A stretch of 64,000 bases of DNA, from contig NC_056051.1 of NCBI RefSeq assembly GCF_004379255.2, forward strand, positions 11,509,968 through 11,573,967. The letters are read 5' to 3'. Shown here piece by piece: positions 1-10,147 of the stretch; the stretch's first letter is position 1; the number at the start of each line of letters is the position of its first letter. A model generated the notes under the pieces. It was not told the origin of the DNA, searched no databases, and saw nothing but the letters and a program-made list of their open reading frames with translations. This DNA is from Salvia splendens (lineage: Eukaryota; Streptophyta; Magnoliopsida; Lamiales; Lamiaceae). The position numbers were made by a program, and so were the translations under genes.

Positions 1-612
1 GTCCTCCCGTGGACGCTGTCGGCAACAAAGGAGAAATGCGGCGAAGACGGCTAGAGGGAGGAGGGGCCGAGCCGAATCAAGCCAAGCGGGCTCGGGCTCG
101 GGGGCAACCTCGAACTCTCTAATGTCCATGTACATGACCGCCACAATGGCGGACACTTCCCGCATCACACCTCCCAATACCAAGCCTATCTTGCTGGAAT
201 TGAGTTTATGGCAAGACAACTTGGTATTCCGCTCCAGGTGGCTTCAGTGCACCTCCACCGCCTTCAGGGGATGATTCGCCGGCGGAGTAGTTTTTTTATT
301 TTCTATAAAATTTTATTTTAATTATGTGTTTTTTTATTTATTTGAATTTTAAGTTGTATTTTTATTTTATGTTGTAATTTTATTTTATTTTATGAAGTGT
401 GTTTTTATTAATTGAATTTGGTTGGAAATAAAAATAAAAAATGAAATTGAATTAATAGTAATTTAAGAGACGGTTAAGGGACGGATAAGAGATGGAGGGT
501 TGCAGGTTTCGTCCCTTAGTTAAGAGATGGAGTAAAAAAATACAGTGGGGCCCATGAATAGTAATTTAAGGGACGGTTAAGGGACGAATAAGAGATAGCG
601 TTGCAGATGCCC
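1..612 (+). mobile_element. PIF/Harbinger-like element, right-hand end (truncated by window edge)
   Basis: The right end reads GCGTTGCAGATGCCC followed by TAA, which fits a Harbinger/Tourist terminal inverted repeat and a 3-bp TWA-type target duplication. The terminal region is duplicated: a block with GGGACGGTTAAGGGACG, an AAGAGAT run and TTGCAG occurs at about 461-507 and again at 562-608. The left end lies outside the window, so the paired terminal repeat cannot be checked. Superfamily assignment rests on the terminal sequence and on the Harbinger ORF1-like reading frame inside it. Confidence 0.55.
2..290 (+). pseudogene. 3' end of a Harbinger ORF1-like (Myb/NAM-associated) gene, frameshifted
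   Basis: A frame open from the window edge to a TGA at about 271-273 encodes a basic, Ser/Gly-rich stretch followed by MSMYMTATMADTSR. This resembles the C-terminal tail of the DNA-binding accessory protein encoded by plant PIF/Harbinger transposons. After about position 165 the family-like continuation (QYQAYLAGIEFMARQLG, then a Pro-rich tail ending at a TAG near 290) is found only by switching frame twice, so at least two indels have broken the gene. The family's tail usually contains such an MARQLG-type segment. I see only the tail; the SANT/Myb domain would lie off the left edge. The family call comes from recalled motif style and is moderate. Confidence 0.45.
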
Positions 613-615
613 TAA

Positions 616-762
616 TAGGACCCACATTCCGCTAACACTACTTCTCTCTTACATTTTTTTCCCTTATGTCTTACTTTTTTCCCTTCTCTCTTACTTTATC
701 AATACCACATTAAAACTCATGTCATTCACAATGTGTCCTATTTTTTGTGGACGGATGGAGTA
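616..762 (-). mobile_element. Stowaway-like (Tc1/Mariner) MITE fragment
   Basis: The right end, read on the minus strand, is TACTCCATCCGTCCAC, the usual start of plant Stowaway MITEs ending at a TA. The interior has the pyrimidine-rich run and the CACATTAAAACTCATG block common to such elements. The left terminal repeat is missing, so the copy is truncated next to the Harbinger end. Confidence 0.45.
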
Positions 763-1139
763 TTATCTAAATTTATTCAACTCTTTCGGCATTAAAACAA
801 TCGCCGAAAACCTAATTTGTAAACTTTACTTATCCTGATTATAAACCTTCTAATTTCTTTTCATTTCCAACCATATATGTTTTTCACTATTTTTGATATC
901 GAATTATTTGTCGTAAGGTCTGATTTTACTATTTCTTAATCGGAATGGAAAATTTCGGCTAGGGTCATTTTTGGAATATTATAAAAATAGTTGCTAAAGT
1001 GTGCAGGGTGAGGTACTAGTGAGGAGGAAAGGGTCGGAAGAAATTCAAGTGAAAAGAACGCAGGAAGGGTGCAATACTGATCAAGATGCACGCTATGAAT
1101 CTTTAGCCCAAGAAGGAGTGGATTGCTACATATAATCAT
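763..1139. other. A/T-rich spacer with no identifiable feature
   Basis: I see no long reading frame, terminal repeat or RNA gene here. Confidence 0.5.
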
Positions 1140-2330
1140 CTATCTAGAAGGGGTAGAATTGTCAACTCAAGAGAAGGGGCAGCCCTAGGGATTTGTGCAT
1201 GCCGCCCTATAAATAGAAGATCAACATTAAAGAAACATGTCCATGCTTAGACCATTTCGTAGATTAGCTAGTTAGTTTTCAGTTGAAGTTTCCAGCCACC
1301 TGCCGGGAGGAGTGTGTCATCCGTTTCAACCAGTTTGGCGCCGTAGTTCCAGAAGTTTCGTCGCTAGAGGAGCTAAACATTCTTTTACTTGCTTTGTTTT
1401 ATGTTTTCTTAAGTTTCAGCACTTGTTTTGATTTGTATTCACATTGTTCTTAGCTAAACCCTTATTGGAAAAACCTTTTGGCTTGAATATCTTGAATGAA
1501 ATGAAGTTTTTTGTGGTTTTGATTTATGTTCCAGCTTGCCTTGAGTTTAATTCGCCTAGTTAGATAGGTCTGGTAGTTTTACGCGATTTCTGTTGATCAA
1601 GAGTTTCTTCAAGTTCTCTAAGTTCTAATCGGTATTTTATTCTAAAATGCATAGATCTGAATTTTCTGCCACCTTGCATGTTGATCTGTTTGCACGTCTG
1701 TTGATTTTTGCCTGATTTGCTGCCGCAACATACGTTTCTAACCAGGATCTGGATTTTGTGACTCGAATTTGTGTTAGATCTGAGTTGTTTAATTCCGATT
1801 TCAAGCATTCATCCATGGAGGTTTAGTTTTTCGATCATATTTTGTTGCTTGGTGCAGAAGAGAACGTCACAATCTAGTTTGGGACCACTTTGTTGCTTTA
1901 GTTACTTTTATGTTTTGTCCTATCACTTTTCACCTTTTCAGCATGTCCAGGTAGTACTTAGCCAACATTGTTTGTTATTCCTCTTTCATTTTGTCTATCT
2001 ATTTAGGGTAACATTTCACTTTTCACATGCATACTAGTAGCCCAGCTTTCACCCTCAGCATGCAGCATTTAGTTACTTACTGGTCAAAATTGGTAGAGTC
2101 CCATTTTATTTTATCGCCTTGGTAAAACTCAACCCCAAAGCGTGGTAGCTAACCAACCCTTCCAGAATGTCATGACAAGTGTATAACGCATACATCGATC
2201 TATGTGGGACTGATCCTTTACACCACTATACTAGCTAGTAGAGGTGAGTTGAGGTTTTGATAGGGAAAATAGACACAGACCCAACGACACAACTAGGCCT
2301 AGGTACCCTCCTAGCTAGTTGAAGCATACA
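1140..2330 (+). mobile_element. Degraded Athila-like LTR (edges uncertain)
   Basis: The block has the order of an Athila-type LTR: a TATA box (CTATAAATAGAAG near 1206), then a long T-rich leader, then AGCGTGGTAGCTAACCAACCC (about 2140), then ATGTGGGACTGATCC (about 2203). The last two resemble the AGCGTGGCAGCAGCCAACCCC and GTGGGACCGACCC blocks of the younger Athila LTRs at 46.8 and 62.5 kb. No partner LTR, primer site or target duplication was found, so this is probably a solo or truncated LTR. Confidence 0.4.
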
Positions 2331-2598
2331 CACACGCGTCTAGTCTAATATTCATCTCCTCAAATAGTTATTTATTTACCTCTCTATTTACTCCTCTTTT
2401 GAACATGCTCTAACAAGCTGGTTAACAACACTAGAATCTAGATTGATTAGTCATCAAATATTAATAGATTTTTCCTTTTAATTAAATTGCTAAATACTAC
2501 TCTTTCCGTCCCAGGGTAGTAAAGTCGTATTTATTTTTGGATTGTCTTAAGGTAGTTAAGTCAATTTTCGCAAAAAAAAATTCTTCTCCTTTACTTTA
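2331..2598 (+). other. Spacer with a truncated Stowaway-like end at 2500
   Basis: From about 2500 the sequence reads TACTCTTTCCGTCCCAGG, like one Stowaway terminal repeat, and continues to 2598 where an LTR begins. The other half of the MITE was not found beyond the nested elements. Nothing is recognisable in 2331-2499. Confidence 0.35.
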
Positions 2599-3450
2599 TG
2601 ATACGCTCGGATTTTGCACTGTTTTTCAAGGCTATTATTTGGTTAGTTTTGAATATTAAAGTTGCATTACATGTACATATTTTGTATATTTTATTTATTT
2701 TGGTATTTTGACGTGTTTTGTGAGAAATGTGCAAAATAGAACCTAAAAATATAGCTAAAAGTCGAAGTTGGATATTTGGAGCTCTCAAGAGGTCCAGCAG
2801 TCCGATGCAACCCAGCCAGCGACCGCTGGCCGCCAATGGCCGCTGAACAGATATCGGTCCGCTTCGGGAAAGTTGTAGGAACATGCCCAGCGACCGCTGG
2901 GGTGTGCGCTGCGACCGCTCCAGAAGTTCCAGTAGCTACGGGATGATTGCCAACGACCGCTGATCAAGAGGCAGAAGCTACGCATCACTCGCCAGCGACC
3001 GCTAAACCAAGTGCAGCGGCCCGCTGAGAAAACGCGGCACACAGAATTGACCTACTTTCTCTCCAAGATTTACCATACTTTGTTGCATAATTCCCCCTTA
3101 AACTTCATCATTAAGGATTATGGAGCACGAAAATATGGCTATAAATACCCCCTTAAACTTCATCATTAAGGATATTCTTTCTGCTGCATAATTCTAGAGA
3201 AATATATTTGAGAGTTCTTCATTATTCAAGGGTTTTGAAGAAGGATTCAAGAGAAGATTAAGGCTACAAGAATTCAACCTTTGGGTTTTATTTGCTTTAG
3301 TTCTTATGTTCTCTTTGTTTTCTCTAGAAACTATGTGTTTAGATTATTCTATCATGTGTAACTAAATTCATAGAATTTTAGGTATGCATTAATAACGCCT
3401 TTGATTATACAATTCCTATTTATTTAATATCCGTTTTGTTCATTACTTCG
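2599..3450 (+). mobile_element. Old LTR (Tat/Retand-like style), first segment, split by later insertions
   Basis: The segment begins TGATACGCTCGG, as many plant gypsy LTRs do. It has an array of CAGCGACCGCTG palindromes at 2816-3026, a TATA box (TATAAATA, 3140-3147) and a transcript-leader-like stretch. A CCCTTAAACTTCATCATTAAGG repeat occurs on both sides of the TATA box (about 3094 and 3150). It is interrupted at 3451 by a solo LTR and seems to continue at 6529-6713 and 7970 to about 8060, where a second insertion splits it. No primer site or partner LTR was found. Lineage is by resemblance only. Confidence 0.45.
2816..3026. repeat. Phased array of CAGCG-NN-CGCTG palindromes upstream of a TATA box
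   Basis: Copies of a palindrome centred on CGACCG start their core at 2820, 2891, 2912, 2954 and 2996, with a variant (CAGCGGCCCGCTG) at 3014. Core spacings after the first are 21, 42, 42 and about 21 bp, that is two or four turns of B-DNA. The longest copy is the 16-bp CCCAGCGACCGCTGGG at 2886-2901. The array ends about 115 bp upstream of the TATA box, which fits transcription-factor sites in U3. Confidence 0.6.
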
Positions 3451-6400
3451 TGTAATGACCGCCCCTTTTAGCATCCGATAGACGACGATAAAGTCGAACA
3501 AATAAATTCAAATTGATTAAGTTACAAGTAAGGATGTACAAGGTGTTGAAAAGAAACAAGCATGTGCCTATCTTATCGAGTCAAGCCACAGACACGCCGT
3601 GTCTTCGATCGGCCCTGGCCAAGAAGCAACAAACCGTGTCCCCATCGGCCGTATCTCACAGCAGCCACCTACACCTTTTCCATCCCTACAAAATCAAGAT
3701 ACAAACAAAGCTAAACAAAGGGGCATTTGTAAATCAATAGCTAGCAAACAAGTGAATGGAGGTAGGAGACAATACTACTTTAAATGAAGACCAGAACTTA
3801 CCAAAATGGGTAAGAATGAAGGGCTGCCACCTCTGAACTTCCCAGCCTGAGCAAAGGCTGCGACGGGGCCACGCAAGGCAGCCTTCTCCACCTGCAGCCG
3901 TGGTGAGTCCTAGTCGCACAACCCTTGCCACCTTGGTGCACCTACCACACCGACAGAAAGCCATAAATGAACTAAGGTACTAAGCATCCATAAGGTGCCA
4001 AATGCAGTTAGAGTGCTGCAGAGTAAAACAAAGCATTCAACAGCCCCAAATTGATGCTACTCTAGTACACGATCTTGTCTATAAAACCTCTCCATAAGCA
4101 CCAATTTTCCTCCTTCTCACCTATTCGAAAAAAAGAACTCAGCAACACAACAAGTTAAGTGAGCAAGTAGAAATTCCAAGCACTACACGGCAATTTCAAA
4201 TGGCCGAGAACCCCTTCAAGAGGTAACACCCTTGCCTTTATGATCTTTCCATTCCTATAGAGACCTCAAGATCTAGAACTTCCAATAACATGAAGAACCT
4301 TAAGAAAAATAGCAATAACACAACCACAACACCAAGCCTTGCATTATATTGAATTCCTTGTTAACAAGAACAAAAAGGAAATCACAATCATAGGAACTAA
4401 AGGCTGCCCTAGAGTATTTAACGTAGTCACTGCCATGGTTGAGGAAAGCACGCAATAAAGAGACGGATTCGTCTAAGAAAAACACAAATTAGCGGAGTTA
4501 AGGCGACTTAGCTCCAGGGCCGAAGAGAACTCCCACGGAGGTCACCGGAGACGACGAATTCGCAAGGGCAGCCGCTGAAGCTCCTAGAGCAGCGGCGGCC
4601 CAAGGGCAGCTGCGGCGGCAGCACTGGCCGGCGAGCAACCACGAGACCGGTAGCCCCACGCCGGAGGGGAGGATGACAGCGGCAGAGCGCGGAGCTGAGA
4701 GGGAGAAGACCCGCGTACTCCGCGGTGCTACAGCTAATCCGACGATGCCGGAAGAAGAGGAAAGGAGGCGATGCTCTCTCCCTTCCCGCGACGACGGTGG
4801 TGGCCGACAGGCGAGGCGCCGTTGTGTCTGTCTCGAGCTCGGACTTCCCTCCCTAAATCGAGAATCGAAGGCGACGCGAGAGACGGTGGCGCGCCCCGTG
4901 AGCCGCGATGAGAGGGGCTGCCAGGGCGTCGACGAGGGAAGAGAGAAGGTTGGAGGGCTAGGGTTTTGATCCTGATTTGGGGAAATTTTGTGAATGGAGA
5001 GAGGAAAAGGAGGGGCGACGGTTTGGGAGTAGTATTTGGGCCTTGTCAATTAATTTTGGGCCTTCCCCCTTAAATCCAACTTGGGCCTGTTCTACTTAAA
5101 TTATTTCCGGGCCACCAAAATAAACCGTGGGCCACGGCTTTCTTAAATAAGCTAGGCCACTGCCCAAATAAAATTTCGAAACTATGGAAATTTAATCTCT
5201 TCGGGCCATATAAAAAAAATGCTAGACATTTTAAATACTGTGGTTTGACATTCAAATGCAAGTAGGTATTTCAATTTAATTAAGTATTTAAAACCAAGAG
5301 GATTTAAATTTGAAAATGGACTTACCATAAATTAAATCATAGCAGGAGCTACTAATTAAAATACTAGTATGACAAGAATGTCGAATTTAAATCATAGACT
5401 CTCCTAATGTTGTGCCCAATTAAATGATGAGTAGCCGTTAGTTAATTTCAAGACAATTACGTTAAATTTGTGAAATTTACCTAACGCTCGAATAATCCGG
5501 TAAATGCCCAAATAAATTAAATCGCTTGATTTAATTCCCAAAAATTTGACGAATTTTTTCCAAATAAATTGAATCACTTAATTTAATTAATACTTAAGAA
5601 TTTTATGGATTTTGGAAGAAGGAAATAAAATTAATCACACGCATAGGAATGCACACATGCTAAATAAATAATTACTTAAGCCTAATTTAAGTATATTATT
5701 TGTTATGAAGGGTTGTCGTTGCACGACAAGTAAAAATCAAGTTGAGGAACGCTCATTTGAGAGTTTAAGCAAACGAGGTGTGCTTTCTTTTCTAAACGTG
5801 ACTTTATATGAAAACGTGAATATATTTTCAATCTATTGTCATGCCACGTTTTGTTTTATGATTACTTATCTGCTTGGTTATGTCAAACATGTTAAATCGA
5901 ATTCGGGTTCCAATAGGGCCGCAAATCCTACTCGGACTACTGCACACATAAGGGGACCGTGTGCTAGCTTTCGAGTTGGCCGGTCCAGTGACCGTCGTGG
6001 AATGTGGCCACATTCTCGGTTCACATAAGATCAGATATGGTATGTTATGTTTACGTGATTCGCAATCAAATTTATGAAATGATAAAGGATTTAGTGACCC
6101 GGGTATTATTTCAAATAAAAACCCCGCGTTCACTCAACTATGGCTGACAATTAAATAAGAAGTGTTTTTGGCACTAAGTCCACTGGGTATATCAAATACT
6201 CAGCCCTGCATTGTTTATTTTTTTGAACGTGCAAGTTGAAAGTGATCGAGGCGTTGATGATGTTGGGAGAGACTTATAAATAAGTAGTTAGGTAGCTGAT
6301 TTAATATGTCTCCATACATATTACTTCGTCTTGGAACCTTCCGCTGCATATGGGTGTTGTTTAAGGGAAACTATGTACTCATTCCGATACTCTAATTTTG

Positions 6401-6528
6401 ACATAACCTCGTACCCTATTGCCTTCGGGATTAAATCTTTCTTTTTATGAAGGCTTTATGATTACCGAACTTAATTTAGTTACGAATAAAACTACGCTCA
6501 CTAGTACTAGGGAGTTGTGGTCGTGACA
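3451..6528 (+). mobile_element. Solo LTR, 3.1 kb (Tekay/Del-like style)
   Basis: The element begins TGTAATGACCGCCCC and ends GGTCGTGACA. It is flanked by the perfect 5-bp duplication CTTCG (3446-3450 and 6529-6533). There is no internal primer site, coding region or second LTR, so it is a solo LTR left by LTR-LTR recombination. It contains a GC-rich leader-like block (about 4500-4980) whose long shadow reading frames on both strands are not genes. A block with CGAATTCGGGT, GGCCGGTCCAGTGA and GGCCACATTCTCG (5898-6020) recurs in the solo LTR at 43.1-43.2 kb, so the two are related families. The lineage is inferred from terminal style. Confidence 0.8.
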
Positions 6529-6713
6529 CTTCGCTTCTATTATAAGTGTTGGATAATTGCTTCACGTTTGAGTGACACATTTTTTGATGATCTATTGGCT
6601 TGCTACATAATCGTGAAAGAAGGTTGGCGAGCTGGAAGAGCTTAGTAGAACTATAATTACCTTCATTTAAAACGGCACTGTTAATTGAGAGTGAGGACAT
6701 CTTGAGGGTCTTA
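6529..6713 (+). mobile_element. Old LTR, second segment
   Basis: This sequence lies between the solo LTR and the Harbinger element and would be contiguous with 3450 before the solo LTR inserted. It has no reading frame of note. It appears to resume after the Harbinger element at about 7973-8060. Confidence 0.35.
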
Positions 6714-7969
6714 GAGCATTAGCAATGGGGCGCCCTAAGGCGCACCCTAAGGCGCGCACTATGGCACGCCACGTCAGCAGTTTTATCCTCCTACCTCCCC
6801 ACCTGCAATGGGGCGCCCTAAGGCGCGCCACATCATCATTTTATTGTTTTTTTAATTAATTTAACTGTTTTCAAATAACAAGTAACGAGTAAATAAAAAA
6901 CTGTCTAAATAACAAACGGCGGAGTTTTAATAAAAAAAAGTTACATCATTGAACTAATAAAAAAAAAACTAAGTCGGACCAATTCCCAACTTCCGACGCA
7001 GCTCATCGAGTAACGCCAGGAGATATTCGGCTTCGTCGGGGTCGGTACACTTCTTGAGGGCCCTGTGCGTCTGCAACATCGTCCTTGCCATTGACGTTGT
7101 TGCTAACGACTCAAACGCGGTGGCCGTCTGGATCGGGAGCTCTACCGGGACCGGAGCTTGGGTTGCAGCGGTCGACGATGAGGTCGCGGTCGCCTTCCCC
7201 TTGGCCTTCGCAGCCTTGACGCCGGGAGGACGCCGGAAGGACACTGGTGTGCCGGAACTCCCTTCATCCACGTAAGTCCGGTTGAGGTCAACCGGGTGAC
7301 TGCCGCTGCCGCTGCTCGTGTAGTCACCAACTTCGGTGAACTTCGTCCTCTTCGGCGCACCAGTGTGCAGAATTCCACCTTGGAACTTCTGCTTCTCCCT
7401 CAAGAGGGCCCAGATGGCCTAGTTCGTACGGCCGGGGGCGTACTCATCGCAATCACCGGGAGGCGGCAACTTCTGCGCCCGCTCCCGGTTCCGCTTCTTT
7501 CTGGCTGGGGCGGAAGCGGTCGCGGTGGGGTCGGGATCGGCCGCTGCGGTTGGGCGGTGCGGAGACAGCTCCATGTCAGACAACCCATACGATTCTGTAC
7601 TGAAATCGGGATCGTAATGGGTGTTGGTGTCGAACGAACGATAATCGCCGGGTTCTGTACCCGGCCAATGCGCCCCTGCGCTAAACGTAGGACTATTGGG
7701 GCTTGAATCCATTTCGTAGTAATTATGTAAATGTAAGTTTCAAAAATGAAATCGCGTGAAATGAAATGTTATAAATGAACAGTATTTATAAAAAAATTTA
7801 ACCGCGTGCGCGGACGATGACCATCGTCCGCGTTATCCTCCGCGACCGAAGTATATGGCGCGACTATCGTCCGCGCCCTATGGCGCGCACTCGCAATGGG
7901 TGCGGACGATGGATGGCGCGGACGATGCGCGCCATCGGGCGTGCCATCGTCCGCCCATTGCGGATGCTC
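6714..7969 (-). mobile_element. PIF/Harbinger deletion derivative with TTA target duplication
   Basis: The termini are inverted and related: the left starts GAGCATTAGCAATGGG and the right end, read on the minus strand, starts GAGCATCCGCAATGGG. Both sides are flanked by TTA (6711-6713 and 7970-7972), as expected for Harbinger. Subterminal GC-rich repeats (GGCGCGCC and GGACGATG types) lie at both ends. At 1256 bp, with an ORF1-like remnant but no transposase, this is non-autonomous. Confidence 0.8.
6969..7712 (-). pseudogene. Harbinger ORF1-like protein, internally shortened, one in-frame stop
   Basis: On the minus strand a frame starts MDSSPNSPTFSAG at 7712 and runs to a TAA at 6969. It is interrupted by one TAG (about 7419-7421) between the PGRTN and AIWALLREKQKFQ segments. 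The N-terminal part is acidic and Pro-rich with an RKKRNRERAQK basic patch. The C-terminal part has GTPVSFRRPPGVKAAKAKG and a Leu-rich helix ending LGIGPT. This N-terminus, KAAKAKGK motif and helical tail are typical of plant proteins annotated as NAM-associated or glutathione-S-transferase-T3-like, which are Harbinger accessory genes. The central Myb/trihelix domain seems lost, since only about 247 codons remain. It is probably not functional. Confidence 0.55.
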
Positions 7970-7972
7970 TTA

Positions 7973-8790
7973 GGAGATTTAAGGAGTTACAAATCTGGGA
8001 TTGACGCTCCATGTAATCTATGCTTGTGCCGCATGAGCAAAACTTATGTGACTTGTTCTAGTGAGGTATGAACTGTGCTATGGTGTTGTAGTTGGAATTT
8101 GTATAACAATAACTGTGAAAGCACATCCCTGGAATTCTCTTATCTCATCTGTTTTTACCTCTTTGATTTATCTGCGATAGTTGTTTATTTCTGTTTTTAC
8201 AAGTTTTTATTTTCAAAAAACCCCAATCTTTGTTTTCTCCAAATAGTAGAAGAAGCTCAGTAGAAGGTAGATAATTTGTGTCTGTTTTCCCTATGTTCGA
8301 TATCCGGTACAGACCGTTAGCTATATGTATACACCATGTATACTTGCAGGATTATTTAGTGCTAATAAAAATTGTATCACTTTCCTTTCTCTTTTTCTCT
8401 GTTACTGTTGGTATACCTAATAATAAACAATTATAAATTCAAGTAAAGAAAATCAGAACTCAATTACGTCACTGACATCTTACTTCTGGAAAAATATTAC
8501 TGGTTTATTTGAGCTACAACTCAACGCATATATGTTCTACTTTTAATTCCACATCACATAATATGACAAACATATTCTTTAATCCTTTTATAACAATAAT
8601 CAATAATATCAAAAATAATTTAATATACACATGCATATGCCACCATGTCCAGTTTATTATTCTATGACAAATCAAGCCTGACATCTGGACGGGATTCCAT
8701 TGTATATGACCCGAAGGTCCATTGCCATTGTATATATGACCCGTAGGTCCCATTGCGATTGTATACATACATATATATATATATATATAT
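7973..8790. other. Tail of the old LTR, then A/T-rich spacer
   Basis: About 7973-8060 continues the old LTR split by the Harbinger element. The rest is A/T-rich, with no reading frame worth calling, and ends in an (AT)n run at about 8763-8793. I see no RNA gene or paired terminal repeats. Confidence 0.35.
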
Positions 8791-9014
8791 AGGTGTGTCT
8801 AACTTTTTACAGTAATAACTAATAATTAAATATCAATTTATATGTTAAAAATATCAATCTTTCTTATGTTGAAAAATTATGTCTTTATATTGATATTTAA
8901 ATTTACATGTTGTATTGATATAATTATGTCTTTGTATTGATAATTTTAATACACAGAATTGAAAGTTATTAGTTATTACTGTAAATTAGTTAGCACACTA
9001 ACGCAACCCTATAT
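8791..9014. mobile_element. Short MITE with about 35-bp inverted ends between TA runs
   Basis: The left end contains TTTACAGTAATAACTAATAA (about 8806-8828). The same sequence appears inverted at about 8964-8989. Both ends lie against TATATA runs, which hides any target duplication. The interior is A/T-rich with a tandem TTATGTCTTTNTATTGATA motif. The superfamily is not assigned. Confidence 0.55.
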
Positions 9015-10147
9015 ATATAGGGATGTATTCAGATTAATATGTAAAAAACTGTTAAAAAGGAAAACTAATTTCATTCATTGATTATGTGTGATCTGATGGT
9101 TGATATGGAAGCCACGTGGCATTTAAAAATTAATAAAATAATCAAAAAGAGTAAAAATGGTAAAGCACAATTGTACATGACTTCGCTACATTATGTAGTT
9201 ATATTTGTACATCCTGTTCTATTAGTACATGATGTTAATGTATAAAAATGATAATTTAATGTATGAGTCTCACACATTAATGTACGTACGTGACTGAATA
9301 ATGTATACATTATCATGGGTATATCGTACATTACTATACGACTCATGCTTTTGTGAATTTGTAGATGCTATATAGTATAGCTTACATCCACAAAAGCATG
9401 AGTCGAAGGATAATGTACGATATACCCATGATAATGTACATTACCATACATTATCATGGGTATATCATACATTACTATACGACTCATGAATTTGTGAATT
9501 TATAGATGCTATATAGTATAGCTTTCATCCACAAAAGCACGAGTCGAACGATAATGTACGATATACCCATGATAATGTACATTACATTATCATAGGTATA
9601 TTGTACATCACTTATCTAGTAATATATCATCTTATTAATTCCTTTAGGGCCGAAAGTTAACATCATTTACCAAGGGTTTAGTAGTCCATGGGGCTAGAGT
9701 GTAGTTCCATTATATTAACATAACGTTCACTAACCAGAGGAAGTTAGATCTAGTCCCCTAGGGTTAATTTATCCATAGGGCTAGGGTATAGTATCCACAA
9801 GATTACTGAAAAGGTCTTGCTTATCCATAGGGCTAGGGTATAGTATCCACAAGGCTACATGAGTCGAACGATAATGTACGATATACCCATGATAATGTAC
9901 ATTATTGTACATTATCATGGGTATATCGTACATCACTTATCCAGTAATGTAGCATCGTATTAATTACCTTAGGGCCGGAAGTTACCATCATTCACCAAGG
10001 GTTTAGTAGTCCATGGGGCTAGGGTGTAGTACCATTATATTAACATAACGTTCACTAACCGGAGGAAGTTAGATCCAGTCCCCTAGGGTTAACTTATCCA
10101 TAGAGCTAGGGTATAGTATCCACAAGGTTACTGAAAAGGTCTCGCTT
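9015..10147. mobile_element. Palindrome-rich A/T element of unknown class
   Basis: This region contains tandem palindromes (9297-9591), a half copy at about 9860-9935, and repeated lines with the motif CTAGGGTATAGTATCCACAA (about 9780 and 9835, variant near 10105). A related block, AAGGGTTTAGNAATCCATG and GCTAGGGTGTAGTACC, is present at 45.1 kb and twice here (about 9675 and 9995). The old LTR of the nest inserted into a member of this family. There is no coding capacity. Confidence 0.4.
9297..9591. repeat. Two tandem long palindromes (about 145 bp each)
   Basis: Each unit has arms containing ATTATCATGGGTATATCGTA and GACTCATG, joined through a CTATATAGTATAG centre. The arms face each other with only a few mismatches, so each unit could fold into a hairpin of roughly 60 bp. 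A partial third palindrome occurs near 9860-9935. Confidence 0.7.

Noticed and set aside
4498..5049. Long open frame (183 codons) on the minus strand and 98 codons on the plus strand
   Set aside because: They lie in the GC-rich block of a solo LTR. Stops are rare in all frames there, and no domain is recognisable.
5705..6133. Frames of about 100 codons on both strands
   Set aside because: They fall in the conserved non-coding part of the solo LTR shared with 43.1 kb.
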